The notes below the pieces were generated by a model that saw only the letters and a program-made list of their open reading frames with translations, was not told the origin of the DNA and searched no databases. From contig CAZFGW010000007.1 in assembly GCA_964518575.1 (NCBI GenBank), forward strand, positions 1 to 64,000: DNA of 64,000 nt. Direction: 5' to 3'. Position 1 is the stretch's first letter; each line of letters begins with the position of its first letter. Below, piece after piece: positions 1 to 8,310 of the stretch. The stretch is from MGBC163016 sp964518575. Lineage in GTDB: Bacteria > Actinomycetota > Coriobacteriia > Coriobacteriales > Eggerthellaceae. The position numbers were made by a program, and so were the translations under genes.

Positions 1-57
<57 letters not shown>

Positions 58-89
58 GTCTCAGATCGACTGCGAACCAGCAACCCGAT

Positions 90-117
90 ATCTTATCAGA
101 TGTCATCTTCACGTCAA
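90..117 (-). promoter_or_regulatory. Promoter of tRNA-Val
   Basis: Read on the minus strand there is a -35 TTGACG (112-117), a 16-base spacer and a -10 TAAGAT (90-95). Transcription would start near 83, about 25 bases before the tRNA 5' end. The -35 box is part of one arm of a perfect palindrome at 112-137. Confidence 0.6.
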
Positions 118-137
118 TATCGTTTTCGATATTGACG
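112..137. repeat. Perfect 11-bp palindrome with a 4-base loop
   Basis: CGTCAATATCG and its exact reverse complement flank TTTT. No T-run follows on either strand, so it is not a classical terminator. Because one arm contains the tRNA-Val -35 hexamer, it could be an operator, but no regulator is identifiable. Confidence 0.6.
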
Positions 138-197
138 GCGAACGCGCGGTGTCCGCCTATGGGAGCAGGATGGAGATAATGCCATCTCTGCGCATCG

Positions 198-431
198 GTA
201 CAATCGGTAGAGCGGAGTGAAGGCTGCGGAGCTTCTGAACGGAGCTCTGCCGATTGTACTAGTGGAGTATCGGCAAGAATCGGTCGGGTTGACAGGTGTT
301 CGCTCGCATCAAGGCACGCTTCGCTCTTCGGCCTTGACCCTCGCGGCTGGTATGCGCCCTCATGGTCGCATACCGGTGAACCTGCACGGTTCAAATCCTT
401 TTCGCTGCGCTCAATCCTGCTCAAGCAGGAT
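198..431. other. Hairpin-rich non-coding stretch between two tRNA genes
   Basis: I see no credible gene here. Four imperfect or perfect hairpins follow each other: 198-259 (arms of about 16 bases, GTACAATCGG... and its complement), 309-337 (TCAAGGC/GCCTTGA), 349-374 (GGTATGCG/CGCATACC) and 414-431 (ATCCTGC/GCAGGAT with a 4-base loop). The stretch also holds a 15-base direct copy (282-296) and a 12-base inverted copy (388-399, GGTTCAAATCCT) of parts of the tRNA-Pro 3' half. It may be a decayed element or an unrecognised structured RNA. No known RNA family could be assigned by eye. Confidence 0.5.
282..296. repeat. 15-base direct repeat of the tRNA-Pro 3' end
   Basis: GGTCGGGTTGACAGG at 282-296 is identical to 482-496, the 3' acceptor/T-stem end of tRNA-Pro, exactly 200 bases away. 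Partial tRNA 3'-end copies are the usual scar of tRNA-targeting integration, but no integrase is present here, so this is only a candidate attachment-site remnant or local duplication. Confidence 0.55.
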
Positions 432-444
432 GTCACCCCTCTCA

Positions 445-472
445 CAAAAAAAGAGAACCCGAAGGTTCTCTT
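445..472 (-). terminator. Rho-independent terminator after tRNA-Pro
   Basis: On the minus strand AGAGAACC/GGTTCTCT closes a short loop containing TTCG and is followed by seven T residues. It starts about 10 bases after the tRNA-Pro CCA end. The plus-strand sequence also ends in TTTT, so it may work in both directions. Confidence 0.85.
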
Positions 473-480
473 TTGTTTTC

Positions 481-557
<77 letters not shown>

Positions 558-581
558 TAATGCCTTTAAAAGACCTCGAAC

Positions 582-610
582 ATTCTAACGTTACCCACAA
601 AATGATTCAA
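582..610 (-). promoter_or_regulatory. Promoter of tRNA-Pro
   Basis: On the minus strand: -35 TTGAAT (605-610), 17-base spacer, -10 TAGAAT (582-587). The expected start is near 575, about 18 bases before the tRNA 5' end. It sits directly after the stop codon of the surface-protein gene. Confidence 0.65.
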
Positions 611-622
611 GCACTGAAAATG

Positions 623-1321
623 CTATTTGGCTTTTTTCCACCTGTATACGCCGAGACACATGAAGGAAAGAGCCGCAATCACAAGCAGAATCCCGATGAG
701 CATGAGCTCCTCATCACCCGTGGCAGGAAGATCCCCTCCCACGGGCTTCTCTCCCGGCTGGGGCGTTTCTTGCAACTGCTTCTCGCTGCCCAGATATGCC
801 GTGAACGGTTTTTCGAGGTACAGTTCATCATCGCTATTCTCCGTATATCCGTTATAGACCGTCTGGATAGCCTTACCGCCCTCGGGAATACTCACCGTAA
901 CCTGCGCGCCAGCGCTTTTCTGGGTATCAAGACCGAGCACGATCTTGCCAATGTAGAGGGAGCCCTGGGCGAACAGATCGTTTCCACCAGCAATATAAAC
1001 ACTGAGCAGGCTCTTCTCGTCGGAGACCGTATCAACGCGGTAATCATGGATGCGAGACGCATTCTTCACTGCATCGCTGAAGTCGAAGCGCACCGTGACC
1101 GCATCAATGCTGTTCGCCTTCACATTCAAATTCAAGTTGAGCGAAAGCGCACTTACATCGGTCGCCGATTTATTGATGGTCACATCGATATCGTCGCCGC
1201 TTTGAGCGAGCACAACCTCGGGGTGAGCCGGAGCAGCATATGCAGGATGGACCACACATAAGCTGACGAGCATCAGAGCAAAGCACCCGATGAGGAAATT
1301 CTTCGCGTACGTTGTAATCAT
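623..1321 (-). CDS. LPXTG cell-wall-anchored protein with a cohesin-like domain
   Basis: The protein has a signal peptide (hydrophobic core, then AYA/AP), a single beta-rich domain of about 130 residues, a proline-rich spacer and a sortase signal. LPATG lies about 32 residues from the C-terminus and is followed by a hydrophobic span and a KKAK tail. The beta domain resembles type I cohesins in its strand pattern (SLNLNL, VRFDFS, LLSVYIAGG, GSLYIGKIVLGLD), seen by eye only. It lies just downstream of a peptidase that carries a dockerin, so its likely role is to hold that enzyme on the wall (inference). The start at 1321 is preferred because GGAG sits 6 bases upstream; an upstream ATG at 1333 directly abuts AAGGAA. 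No sortase gene is in the window. Confidence 0.8.
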   Translation of the reverse strand: MITTYAKNFLIGCFALMLVSLCVVHPAYAAPAHPEVVLAQSGDDIDVTINKSATDVSALSLNLNLNVKANSIDAVTVRFDFSDAVKNASRIHDYRVDTVSDEKSLLSVYIAGGNDLFAQGSLYIGKIVLGLDTQKSAGAQVTVSIPEGGKAIQTVYNGYTENSDDELYLEKPFTAYLGSEKQLQETPQPGEKPVGGDLPATGDEELMLIGILLVIAALSFMCLGVYRWKKAK

Positions 1322-1349
1322 CTTGTTCTCCATTTCCTTGCGTGCTTGC

Positions 1350-4300
1350 CTAGTTCGCCTTGAAGACGATGGTTGGAAGGGTTGATGGGATGCTCACATA
1401 GAGCGAATCTGCAACGAGACGCTGCCCCTCATTGGTAAGAGCATTGTCAACACGATAGAGTTCTGCCCGGACCTTTCCCTGGATCTGGTTGTCAGGCGAG
1501 ATCCAGTAGACCCACCTGCCGTCAGAGGTCTCACCAAGAAGCGCATTGCCCGGATCCTCTGCCAAAATCACCTGCTCAGCGATGAGCTCTTCGCTATCAC
1601 CTACAACCTTGGTTCCGCCGACGATCTTACCTGCTTCGTCATAGAGAACAACCACGTTATAGGCGGGGTTGCCCTTGTAGCGACCGGTGAATACGATGCT
1701 GCCAGCAGGAATGACATTCTCTGTATGATGGTCGCCCGCCTCAAGCTGGTAGTCCTCACCGAGCACGCCGATCACAGGAACGTCCTCTTCGCCTTCAACA
1801 GCGAGGAAGTCAACATCATCACCGGACGGTCCGAAGACATTGATCGAACCGATGCCGATCTTCTGCCCCTGCGCGCCTACTGCAGTGATGCGGAGATAGC
1901 GCGCTGTCTCGGTGGTGATCCAAGGATTCGACACACCACCCTCTTCGCTTTGACCATAGAAGTAAATCTGCGCATATCCGTTCTTCGGATCGACCGAGAA
2001 CGTACCGCTGGCAATCTGCGTGAACTTCATGTTATCTAGGCTCGACTCGATCTTATACCCCGTGATGGGCGTACCCGTCTGCGCTGGCGTATAGCGAATG
2101 CTCGAGATCGCACGTGCCTGCCGCATGTCGATCGCAATCCACGGATCAGCGTCAGCTGCCGTGCCCGTGAAATCAGTCTCCAGGCTGCCCGATACGAGGC
2201 GCTCAACAGCGCTTACAGTATTCTTCGAAAGCTCATCGGCACACTCGAAGTCACCTTCAACGGGAACGGTTGCTTGGACCTGGTCCTGATCGGACGTCAT
2301 ATTGGAGCTTGCCGCCCAATCCTTCTGGTTGTACATGCCCGCACCGTTGAGCTTGATCTGGTCCGTCTTGAACTCATTGGAGTAATTCAGGAACTTGTCG
2401 ACCGCCTTAACGGAGTAGATCACCGCACGGTTACCCAAAAATCCTGCATTGTCCACAAAGGTTGCAGAGCCATCAGTGGTGGTGGCGAACCCGACGATTT
2501 CGGATGAGGGCTTGCCCTCAGCGTAGGTTACCCGGGAGATCTCATAGCCCAAAAGCGAGTTCGCACAAGCGGGATCGGTCGTTGACACAGTCACCGTAAC
2601 AAGGTTGTCCTTCTGGGAAACCGAAGCAGCCACGACATCACGCGAAACAACCTTCGCCGCACCAGGATTCGCCCGCGTCCACTTGACCGCGTCATCGGTC
2701 ACATACTGGAGCGCGCGTGTCTCCTCGGGGAACTGCGAGATATAGCGCATCGTTTGCTCGTTGGGAACAAGACCCCAGCAGGTGAAGAACTTCGCCAGAT
2801 TCTTCTGGGCTGCTGCAGATGCAAGCCTGATGACATTTTGGCTCTCACCGCCGTCAAGGGCAAGGGCTACACCGTCAGGAGCAGGGGCTGATGCGGGAAC
2901 GCGTGCATAGCTGTCCATGCGGGCAACGATCCTATTTGCGAAGATGCTGTCAGGGTCGTTATAGATTGTATAGATCTCATTGTTGTCATGCGCAAGCATA
3001 AGCTGCCAGTACATCGCGAGCTGTGTGAACACATTGCCGCTGCGACCCTTGGCGCCCGAGGTCACCCTATCATAAACCTTGTCATAGGTGAACCGTGTCG
3101 TACCGTCATTGATCATACGGCAGAGTTGTGCGAAGTAATTGTTCGTCACCTCAGCGTAGGAGTACCGACCATCATTGATGTTATGACCGATCTCATGGGC
3201 AACACCCCAGCCGAAGTAATTGCCATCGCCCTGAGACCTTGTCGCACCGGGCGCGGTTGCTGCATCAGAGATGGGTCGCAGTCCTGCGAAATTACCGGAT
3301 TGCTGATAATCGACGCCAATATGGTTACCCGAGGCGTACATGAACGCACCGGCGAACATGCGCATCTGGCGGATGTTGAGATGGCGCGCGGGTACCGTAT
3401 TCGCCTTTGCAGCACCCATGCCCTCAGCTGCAAGACCTTTGTGCTGGTAGAACAAGGTCATCAGCTGATCGGTGCCATCCATCGTGGCGAGCAACTTGGA
3501 AACACGTGTCGCCATCGGATCAGTGCGCGAACCACAAGCACTGATAGCCTTGGTAGCGGCAACGGAGTAGAGCATATAGTCCGTCATGATCTCAGTAGAG
3601 TTGAGGATGCAGCTCGCATCAGCGTAGTCATTCTCGAATACGTTGACATTCTGCTCACCAAGGTCGTTCACAGATTCGCTATGGAGCGCATCATGTGCTG
3701 CCTCATCGGCTTTTGCCTGCGCAAGCTCATCCACGCGCTCATCAAGGGCGTTGATGTACTTCTCTGCTTTCGCTGCACGCGAAGCCGGATCATGGTCTTT
3801 GTAGAGATCGAGATACGGGCTGCTCGTGGCACCCATGACGCGGATGTACCACTCTTCGTTCGTATTCGAGCCCGCATACTGGACATATAGCTGACTTCCG
3901 CGCTCAGCCGTATCCTTTGTGACCCGCTGCGGAACGGAATATTGCTGACGTCCGACGGGGAACACGCCACCATAGGAAGGCGGATTCGAGGACTCGGCGT
4001 AATGTTGACCGACATATATCTGCACCTTCGAATTAGAGGTATTGCCGACCGTCTTCACGTTCGGGGACGCCACATAGGCAATGATCGTGTCATTGGCGGC
4101 TGCAACCTTGCCGATCGGCTGCCATGCATTAAGACCGCCAATGCCGAGGTTCTTGCCATTATCAGCTGAATCATTGAGCTCGGTATGGATCTTGATGACT
4201 TCACCCAAACCTGCCTGCTCGTCTTCATAGAGCTTCTTGGCGAAATCGAGTTCGCGCTGAGCGCTTGCACGATAAGGATAGTAATCGCCGTTGGGCTCAG

Positions 4301-6905
4301 GTGTATCGAGCTGCGTCTGAAGCTCTTCGAAAATCGCCGGATTATCGCGAACGGATTGCTTGAGCGTGATATGCATATCATCGCCATACAAGTCATTGAT
4401 TCGATCCTCGATATCGTTGTACCCATGGATACGCATCTCGGCGATATCGATATAGCGCACATACCGGCTCATGCCAAGCAGGATCTGATCGGTTGTAACA
4501 CCGCCCGGAATCCTCACGAGCACATAGCGCCTGCCGTTCGAGCATGTTTGATAGGTATAAGAGATGTTGTTGACAGCCGTCATAACACCCTCGGCATTGC
4601 GCGCGAAGAGCTTGATCGCAGAGTATTCGAGGTTCTGCGTTGATGCCGCGAAGGACACGAAACCGATCGTCTGCGGAGTGGTGAAGGAGACTTCAACACC
4701 GTGGTTACCCGCATTGTAGGCGCAACCCATGTCCCAGTCCTGCTTCATCATGTACGACGTGTAGTCATTGTCGAAGATACCAAGTGCCGTGCCGTTCGTA
4801 TCAAGGGGCGAATCGACCATGGTGCCTGATATTGCACGTACACCAGCGATATTGTTCATGTAGCGCCCATCGCTTGTTTGCGAATTGATCAAGCGGTAGG
4901 TTGGCAGCTCTGCGGGATCGATCGTGGTTGTCGTTGCAGAGGCGGTATCGGAAGGACGGCTCTCACCGATAGCATTGATACCCGTCACATAAACCTGATA
5001 GGTTGTCCGATCGAGCAGATTCGAGATCTGATAGCTGTTCGTTGTAACATCGGTGATAGTCTTCCAGTCATTCGAACCCTTGACGGAGTAATGGATCGTG
5101 TGCTTGTCCGTATCCTCCATCATCTTCCAGCTCACGGTAATATATTTGTATCCCGGAGTCGCATTGACATTCTCAGGCGGATCGGGAACCTTTGTCGCCA
5201 TCGGTTTCACCGTGATGGGATCGCACCAACCGCTGCGCCATTGCCCGTTCATGGACTGAACTTTCACCGTGTAGATAACACCGTTTTCAACTTTGCCCTT
5301 TTTGCCATAAGCGAACTCAGTCACGACGAGATTGCTGTTCTTCGTCGTCATGATCTGATGCTTACCGTTCGCCTCAATGAACACCTCATAGCCATGGACG
5401 TTGCCTTCGGGCTCGGGATTCCAGCTGATGCTGAATTCTTTCGACCCGGGCTTGCCCGTCAGACCAGTGGGGATATTCATCTCTGGAGCCGGGATGCGAT
5501 CTTGCATCTCGTTCAGGAATTCAACCGAAGAAATCTCAGCCAGATTCAAGTTCTCGTTCGCAACCTTGGTGATCTTGAGCGTCACTTTCTTGATTGCGAT
5601 CTTGCGACCGAAATCGACGATGATGTTGCCATTGCTGTCGATGACTGCGCTCGCAGCCTGATCCGCATAGGCCTTCTCAGGAATGATGCCGAGTGCTTGC
5701 GCAATATTCTGCGCGCGCTCGGAGAGCGTGGACACTTCGTTTTGGTCGCGGAAGGTAAATTCGAGATACTGTGTGAAACCATTGGCGTCATCGTATTCAG
5801 CCGTAATGGTTCCCTCGCGAGGACGTGTATCGGTGGTTGCATCAGCGCTCTCTACATGGGGCGGCTTGATGACCATTGCCTCAACGCCATCATTGCTGAC
5901 GTCTTGCAAGTTATTGAACACGAGCGATACAGGATGCTCTTGACTGATCGGCTCATTGCTCTTCGTCTTGACTTTGACACTTGATTCCTGATCGGGGTTG
6001 CCAATGACCTCTTGGAGCGGAAGGCTTTGCGGGTCATCTTCAACGATCACAACCTCTTCAGTCACTTCGACATTGTTGAGATTGTGGGAAAGCATGCTTG
6101 AAGCGGTGGATGACAGGACATCTTCCCGTCCGTACGCTTCGGCAAGAACCTGAAGATCAACAAGACTCACGGTACCCGTGCCCGTAAGGTCGCGCGTCGA
6201 CTCGCTCGAGCCGGTCTGGATCGCATCGATCATCACATCAACGTCAGCGTTGTCAATAGCACGGTCACCCGTGACATCGCCATAGAAAATGATACCGGGA
6301 TGGTTGACCTCACCGGAACCGATCGCATAATCCCAGGTATAGAGCACAACGCGATAGGAACGGATAATATTGCGACCATCGTTTCCAATCTCATCAGAAA
6401 CATAGATGGTCTGCTTGTAATCCTTGAACTTAGGACAGGACACAACGAGGTCGTATGAACCCGGCTCGACATCATTAAAAGTTACAAGACCATGATAGTA
6501 TCCATCGATCGTATGATGCGTATCGATTGCATCAACGCCATGCTCGCCAAGCGCGATTTGGAAGTGGAGTTCGGATCCCTCTATGAAGGGGCGCTGATCA
6601 AAGATCTCGATACTGACTTTATTAGTAAGATTCTGATCATCCTCGGTCGTCTCTTCTGAGGGCACCGTCTTGGTCGCGTCATCGGAAGCTTCCTCATCAG
6701 TTGCTTCGTCGGAAAGATCGGTTTCTGAACCGTCCTCCTGCGCGTTTTCGTCCAAAGACTTATCCGTCGCTTCATCAATGGTTGCTTGCGTGGAATCAGA
6801 CGATGCCTCATCGCCTTCTGCAGCAAAAGCAGGGATCCCAAACAAGGACGTCACGAGAGCGAGGGAAAGGATGGTGGATAGGATACGAGTTCGTGTGCGT
6901 TTCAT
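1350..6905 (-). CDS. Giant secreted M60-like (enhancin-type) zinc metallopeptidase with dockerin, FN3 and F5/8C-like domains
   Basis: About 1850 residues. In order: a signal peptide; an acidic Ser/Thr/Glu/Asp-rich linker; a beta domain; a type I dockerin near 215-267 (GDVTGDRAIDNADVD, then a weaker second repeat RDLTGTGTVSLVDL); two fibronectin III-like domains (near 500-690); a beta-sandwich region resembling F5/8 type C; and the catalytic region with the zinc motif HEIGH near residue 1240, with a further Glu in SYAEV. A second F5/8C-like domain lies near 1600, followed by a C-terminal beta domain. M60 peptidases cleave O-glycosylated proteins such as mucins; the substrate here is inferred. 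There is no LPXTG or membrane anchor, so attachment through the dockerin to the neighbouring cohesin-like protein is plausible. The start at 6905 is chosen because AAAGGA precedes it and an in-frame ATG at 6926 falls in the -10 region. Confidence 0.88.
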   Translation of the reverse strand: MKRTRTRILSTILSLALVTSLFGIPAFAAEGDEASSDSTQATIDEATDKSLDENAQEDGSETDLSDEATDEEASDDATKTVPSEETTEDDQNLTNKVSIEIFDQRPFIEGSELHFQIALGEHGVDAIDTHHTIDGYYHGLVTFNDVEPGSYDLVVSCPKFKDYKQTIYVSDEIGNDGRNIIRSYRVVLYTWDYAIGSGEVNHPGIIFYGDVTGDRAIDNADVDVMIDAIQTGSSESTRDLTGTGTVSLVDLQVLAEAYGREDVLSSTASSMLSHNLNNVEVTEEVVIVEDDPQSLPLQEVIGNPDQESSVKVKTKSNEPISQEHPVSLVFNNLQDVSNDGVEAMVIKPPHVESADATTDTRPREGTITAEYDDANGFTQYLEFTFRDQNEVSTLSERAQNIAQALGIIPEKAYADQAASAVIDSNGNIIVDFGRKIAIKKVTLKITKVANENLNLAEISSVEFLNEMQDRIPAPEMNIPTGLTGKPGSKEFSISWNPEPEGNVHGYEVFIEANGKHQIMTTKNSNLVVTEFAYGKKGKVENGVIYTVKVQSMNGQWRSGWCDPITVKPMATKVPDPPENVNATPGYKYITVSWKMMEDTDKHTIHYSVKGSNDWKTITDVTTNSYQISNLLDRTTYQVYVTGINAIGESRPSDTASATTTTIDPAELPTYRLINSQTSDGRYMNNIAGVRAISGTMVDSPLDTNGTALGIFDNDYTSYMMKQDWDMGCAYNAGNHGVEVSFTTPQTIGFVSFAASTQNLEYSAIKLFARNAEGVMTAVNNISYTYQTCSNGRRYVLVRIPGGVTTDQILLGMSRYVRYIDIAEMRIHGYNDIEDRINDLYGDDMHITLKQSVRDNPAIFEELQTQLDTPEPNGDYYPYRASAQRELDFAKKLYEDEQAGLGEVIKIHTELNDSADNGKNLGIGGLNAWQPIGKVAAANDTIIAYVASPNVKTVGNTSNSKVQIYVGQHYAESSNPPSYGGVFPVGRQQYSVPQRVTKDTAERGSQLYVQYAGSNTNEEWYIRVMGATSSPYLDLYKDHDPASRAAKAEKYINALDERVDELAQAKADEAAHDALHSESVNDLGEQNVNVFENDYADASCILNSTEIMTDYMLYSVAATKAISACGSRTDPMATRVSKLLATMDGTDQLMTLFYQHKGLAAEGMGAAKANTVPARHLNIRQMRMFAGAFMYASGNHIGVDYQQSGNFAGLRPISDAATAPGATRSQGDGNYFGWGVAHEIGHNINDGRYSYAEVTNNYFAQLCRMINDGTTRFTYDKVYDRVTSGAKGRSGNVFTQLAMYWQLMLAHDNNEIYTIYNDPDSIFANRIVARMDSYARVPASAPAPDGVALALDGGESQNVIRLASAAAQKNLAKFFTCWGLVPNEQTMRYISQFPEETRALQYVTDDAVKWTRANPGAAKVVSRDVVAASVSQKDNLVTVTVSTTDPACANSLLGYEISRVTYAEGKPSSEIVGFATTTDGSATFVDNAGFLGNRAVIYSVKAVDKFLNYSNEFKTDQIKLNGAGMYNQKDWAASSNMTSDQDQVQATVPVEGDFECADELSKNTVSAVERLVSGSLETDFTGTAADADPWIAIDMRQARAISSIRYTPAQTGTPITGYKIESSLDNMKFTQIASGTFSVDPKNGYAQIYFYGQSEEGGVSNPWITTETARYLRITAVGAQGQKIGIGSINVFGPSGDDVDFLAVEGEEDVPVIGVLGEDYQLEAGDHHTENVIPAGSIVFTGRYKGNPAYNVVVLYDEAGKIVGGTKVVGDSEELIAEQVILAEDPGNALLGETSDGRWVYWISPDNQIQGKVRAELYRVDNALTNEGQRLVADSLYVSIPSTLPTIVFKAN

Positions 6906-6926
6906 GGCTCTATCCTTTACGAGCAA

Positions 6927-6954
6927 ATCTTACATATACCTTACAAATTGTAAA
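6927..6954 (-). promoter_or_regulatory. Promoter of the peptidase/anchor operon, with an overlapping palindrome
   Basis: On the minus strand: -35 TTTACA (6949-6954), 16-base spacer, -10 TAAGAT (6927-6932). The predicted start near 6920 gives a leader of only about 15 bases containing AAAGGA. The perfect palindrome TTACAAATTGTAA (6941-6953) overlaps the -35 box, which is where a repressor operator would be expected. Confidence 0.5.
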
Positions 6955-7053
6955 CGATTTCGTTCATCCCCTGCAATTTGAAGCGGCGATTGAAAGCCTA
7001 TTTGACAGGGTAATAAGATGCTGCTGACCACGGCATTGATCATGAAAATGAAA

Positions 7054-7078
7054 GCGGTTCCCCCAAAGTGGGAACCGC
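7054..7078 (-). terminator. Probable terminator of the ileS-lspA-rluA-coaBC cluster
   Basis: GCGGTTCCC and GGGAACCGC form a 9-bp stem with a 7-base loop. On the minus strand the stem is followed by TTTCATTTTC, an imperfect T-tract. It lies about 30 bases after the coaBC stop. Confidence 0.65.
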
Positions 7079-7107
7079 TCCGAAAAATTCTCTACAAAAA
7101 ATCCGCG

Positions 7108-8310
7108 TTAGGAACACTTGAGAAGATCCTTTGCGGTATCTATGACAGCCTGCGCGGCGTGGCGTTTCAATTGAGACGGGAGTTCAACCGCGTCCGTCGC
7201 CGTGACAATTGCGATCTCGGTTTCATCTTTGCCGAACACCTTCCCACCCGAAACATCATTGGCAACAATGGCGTCAACGCCTTTCGCAATAACCTTACGG
7301 CGTGCTTCGTCAATCACTTTGTCCGTTTCAGCGGCGAATCCGATGATCACCTGTCCAGGACGGCGCTCAGCTGAGAGGTTCGCAAGAATGTCAGGGGTGC
7401 GCTCGAAATCAATATGGGCAAGCGCATCATCATTGCGATCCTTTTTCAATTTCCCCTCAAAGCGCTTCTTCGGAGCATAGTCGGCAACCGCTGCAGCGCA
7501 GATGATGATGTCGGCATCGCGACCGTGCGCAAGCGCCTGCTCATCCATCTCTTCGGCGCGCTTAACTCGAATAACGTCGGTGCCCTCCGGATAGACAAGG
7601 TCAACCGGTCCCGATATCACGCACACCTCTGCTCCCGCCTCACACGCTGCTCGCGCAAGTTCACAACCCATCTTTCCGCTCGAATGGTTGGAGATATAGC
7701 GCACCTCGTCGATGGGTTCTTGCGTTGGTCCCGCTGTGATGAGCACGCGCTTGCCCTCAAGCGGCTTATGCTGAGACGAAAGAGCTTGCACGCAAGCATC
7801 CACAATCACCTCAACACGTGCGAGCTTTCCTTTCCCCTCATCTCCGCACGCCAAATGCCCCACCTCCGGCTCGATGAGCTTAATACCGCGCGCGCGAAGA
7901 AGCGCAAGGTTCTCCTGCGTTGCTGGGTTTTCATACATATTGACGTTCATGGCGGGCGCGATCATGATCGGGGAAGGACATGCAAGCGCCACCGAGGTCA
8001 AAAGGTCATCAGCAATCCCGTGAGCGATCTTCGCGATCACATTCGCTGTGCAGGGCGCAATCAGAAATAGGTCGCAGCTTTGCGCGAGTGTGATATGGGG
8101 TATGGGCAGAACGTCCTCGAAAAGCTCCGTGGACGTCGGATGCTGACAGAGAGCATCGAAGGTGGCTTTGCCGACGAACTTCTGGGCAGAGGCGGTCATG
8201 ACCACCTGAGTGTCGAAGCCTGCCTTTTGCAAGCCGCGCACGATCTCGCAACTTTTATATGCTGCAATGCACCCAGTTACTCCAACGAGTACCTTTTTCG
8301 TGTCGTTCAT
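7108..8310 (-). CDS. coaBC: Bifunctional phosphopantothenoylcysteine decarboxylase / phosphopantothenate-cysteine ligase
   Basis: Carries out two coenzyme A steps: ligation of cysteine to 4'-phosphopantothenate (CoaB, C-terminal half) and FMN-dependent decarboxylation (CoaC, N-terminal half). Visible are the flavoprotein start GVTGCIAAYKS, the substrate-clamp motif PAMNVNMYENP and, at the start of the ligase half, AGPTQEPIDEVRYISNHSSG. About 400 residues is the normal length for the fused enzyme. ATG at 8310 overlaps the TGA of the upstream pseudouridine synthase gene (ATGA) and has AAAGGA 6 bases upstream; an in-frame ATG at 8316 is too close to that ribosome-binding site. Confidence 0.96.
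   Translation of the reverse strand: MNDTKKVLVGVTGCIAAYKSCEIVRGLQKAGFDTQVVMTASAQKFVGKATFDALCQHPTSTELFEDVLPIPHITLAQSCDLFLIAPCTANVIAKIAHGIADDLLTSVALACPSPIMIAPAMNVNMYENPATQENLALLRARGIKLIEPEVGHLACGDEGKGKLARVEVIVDACVQALSSQHKPLEGKRVLITAGPTQEPIDEVRYISNHSSGKMGCELARAACEAGAEVCVISGPVDLVYPEGTDVIRVKRAEEMDEQALAHGRDADIIICAAAVADYAPKKRFEGKLKKDRNDDALAHIDFERTPDILANLSAERRPGQVIIGFAAETDKVIDEARRKVIAKGVDAIVANDVSGGKVFGKDETEIAIVTATDAVELPSQLKRHAAQAVIDTAKDLLKCS

Noticed and set aside
375..410. A second tRNA on the plus strand (T-loop GGTTCAAATCC)
   Set aside because: Only the T-loop-like piece is present; no acceptor stem, D-arm or anticodon arm can be folded around it.
2988..5984. Long plus-strand reading frames (300 and 368 codons) opposite the peptidase gene
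   Set aside because: They lie wholly antisense to a well-supported coding region with matching motifs, their products look like no known family, and they have biased, low-complexity composition. They are reading-frame shadows.
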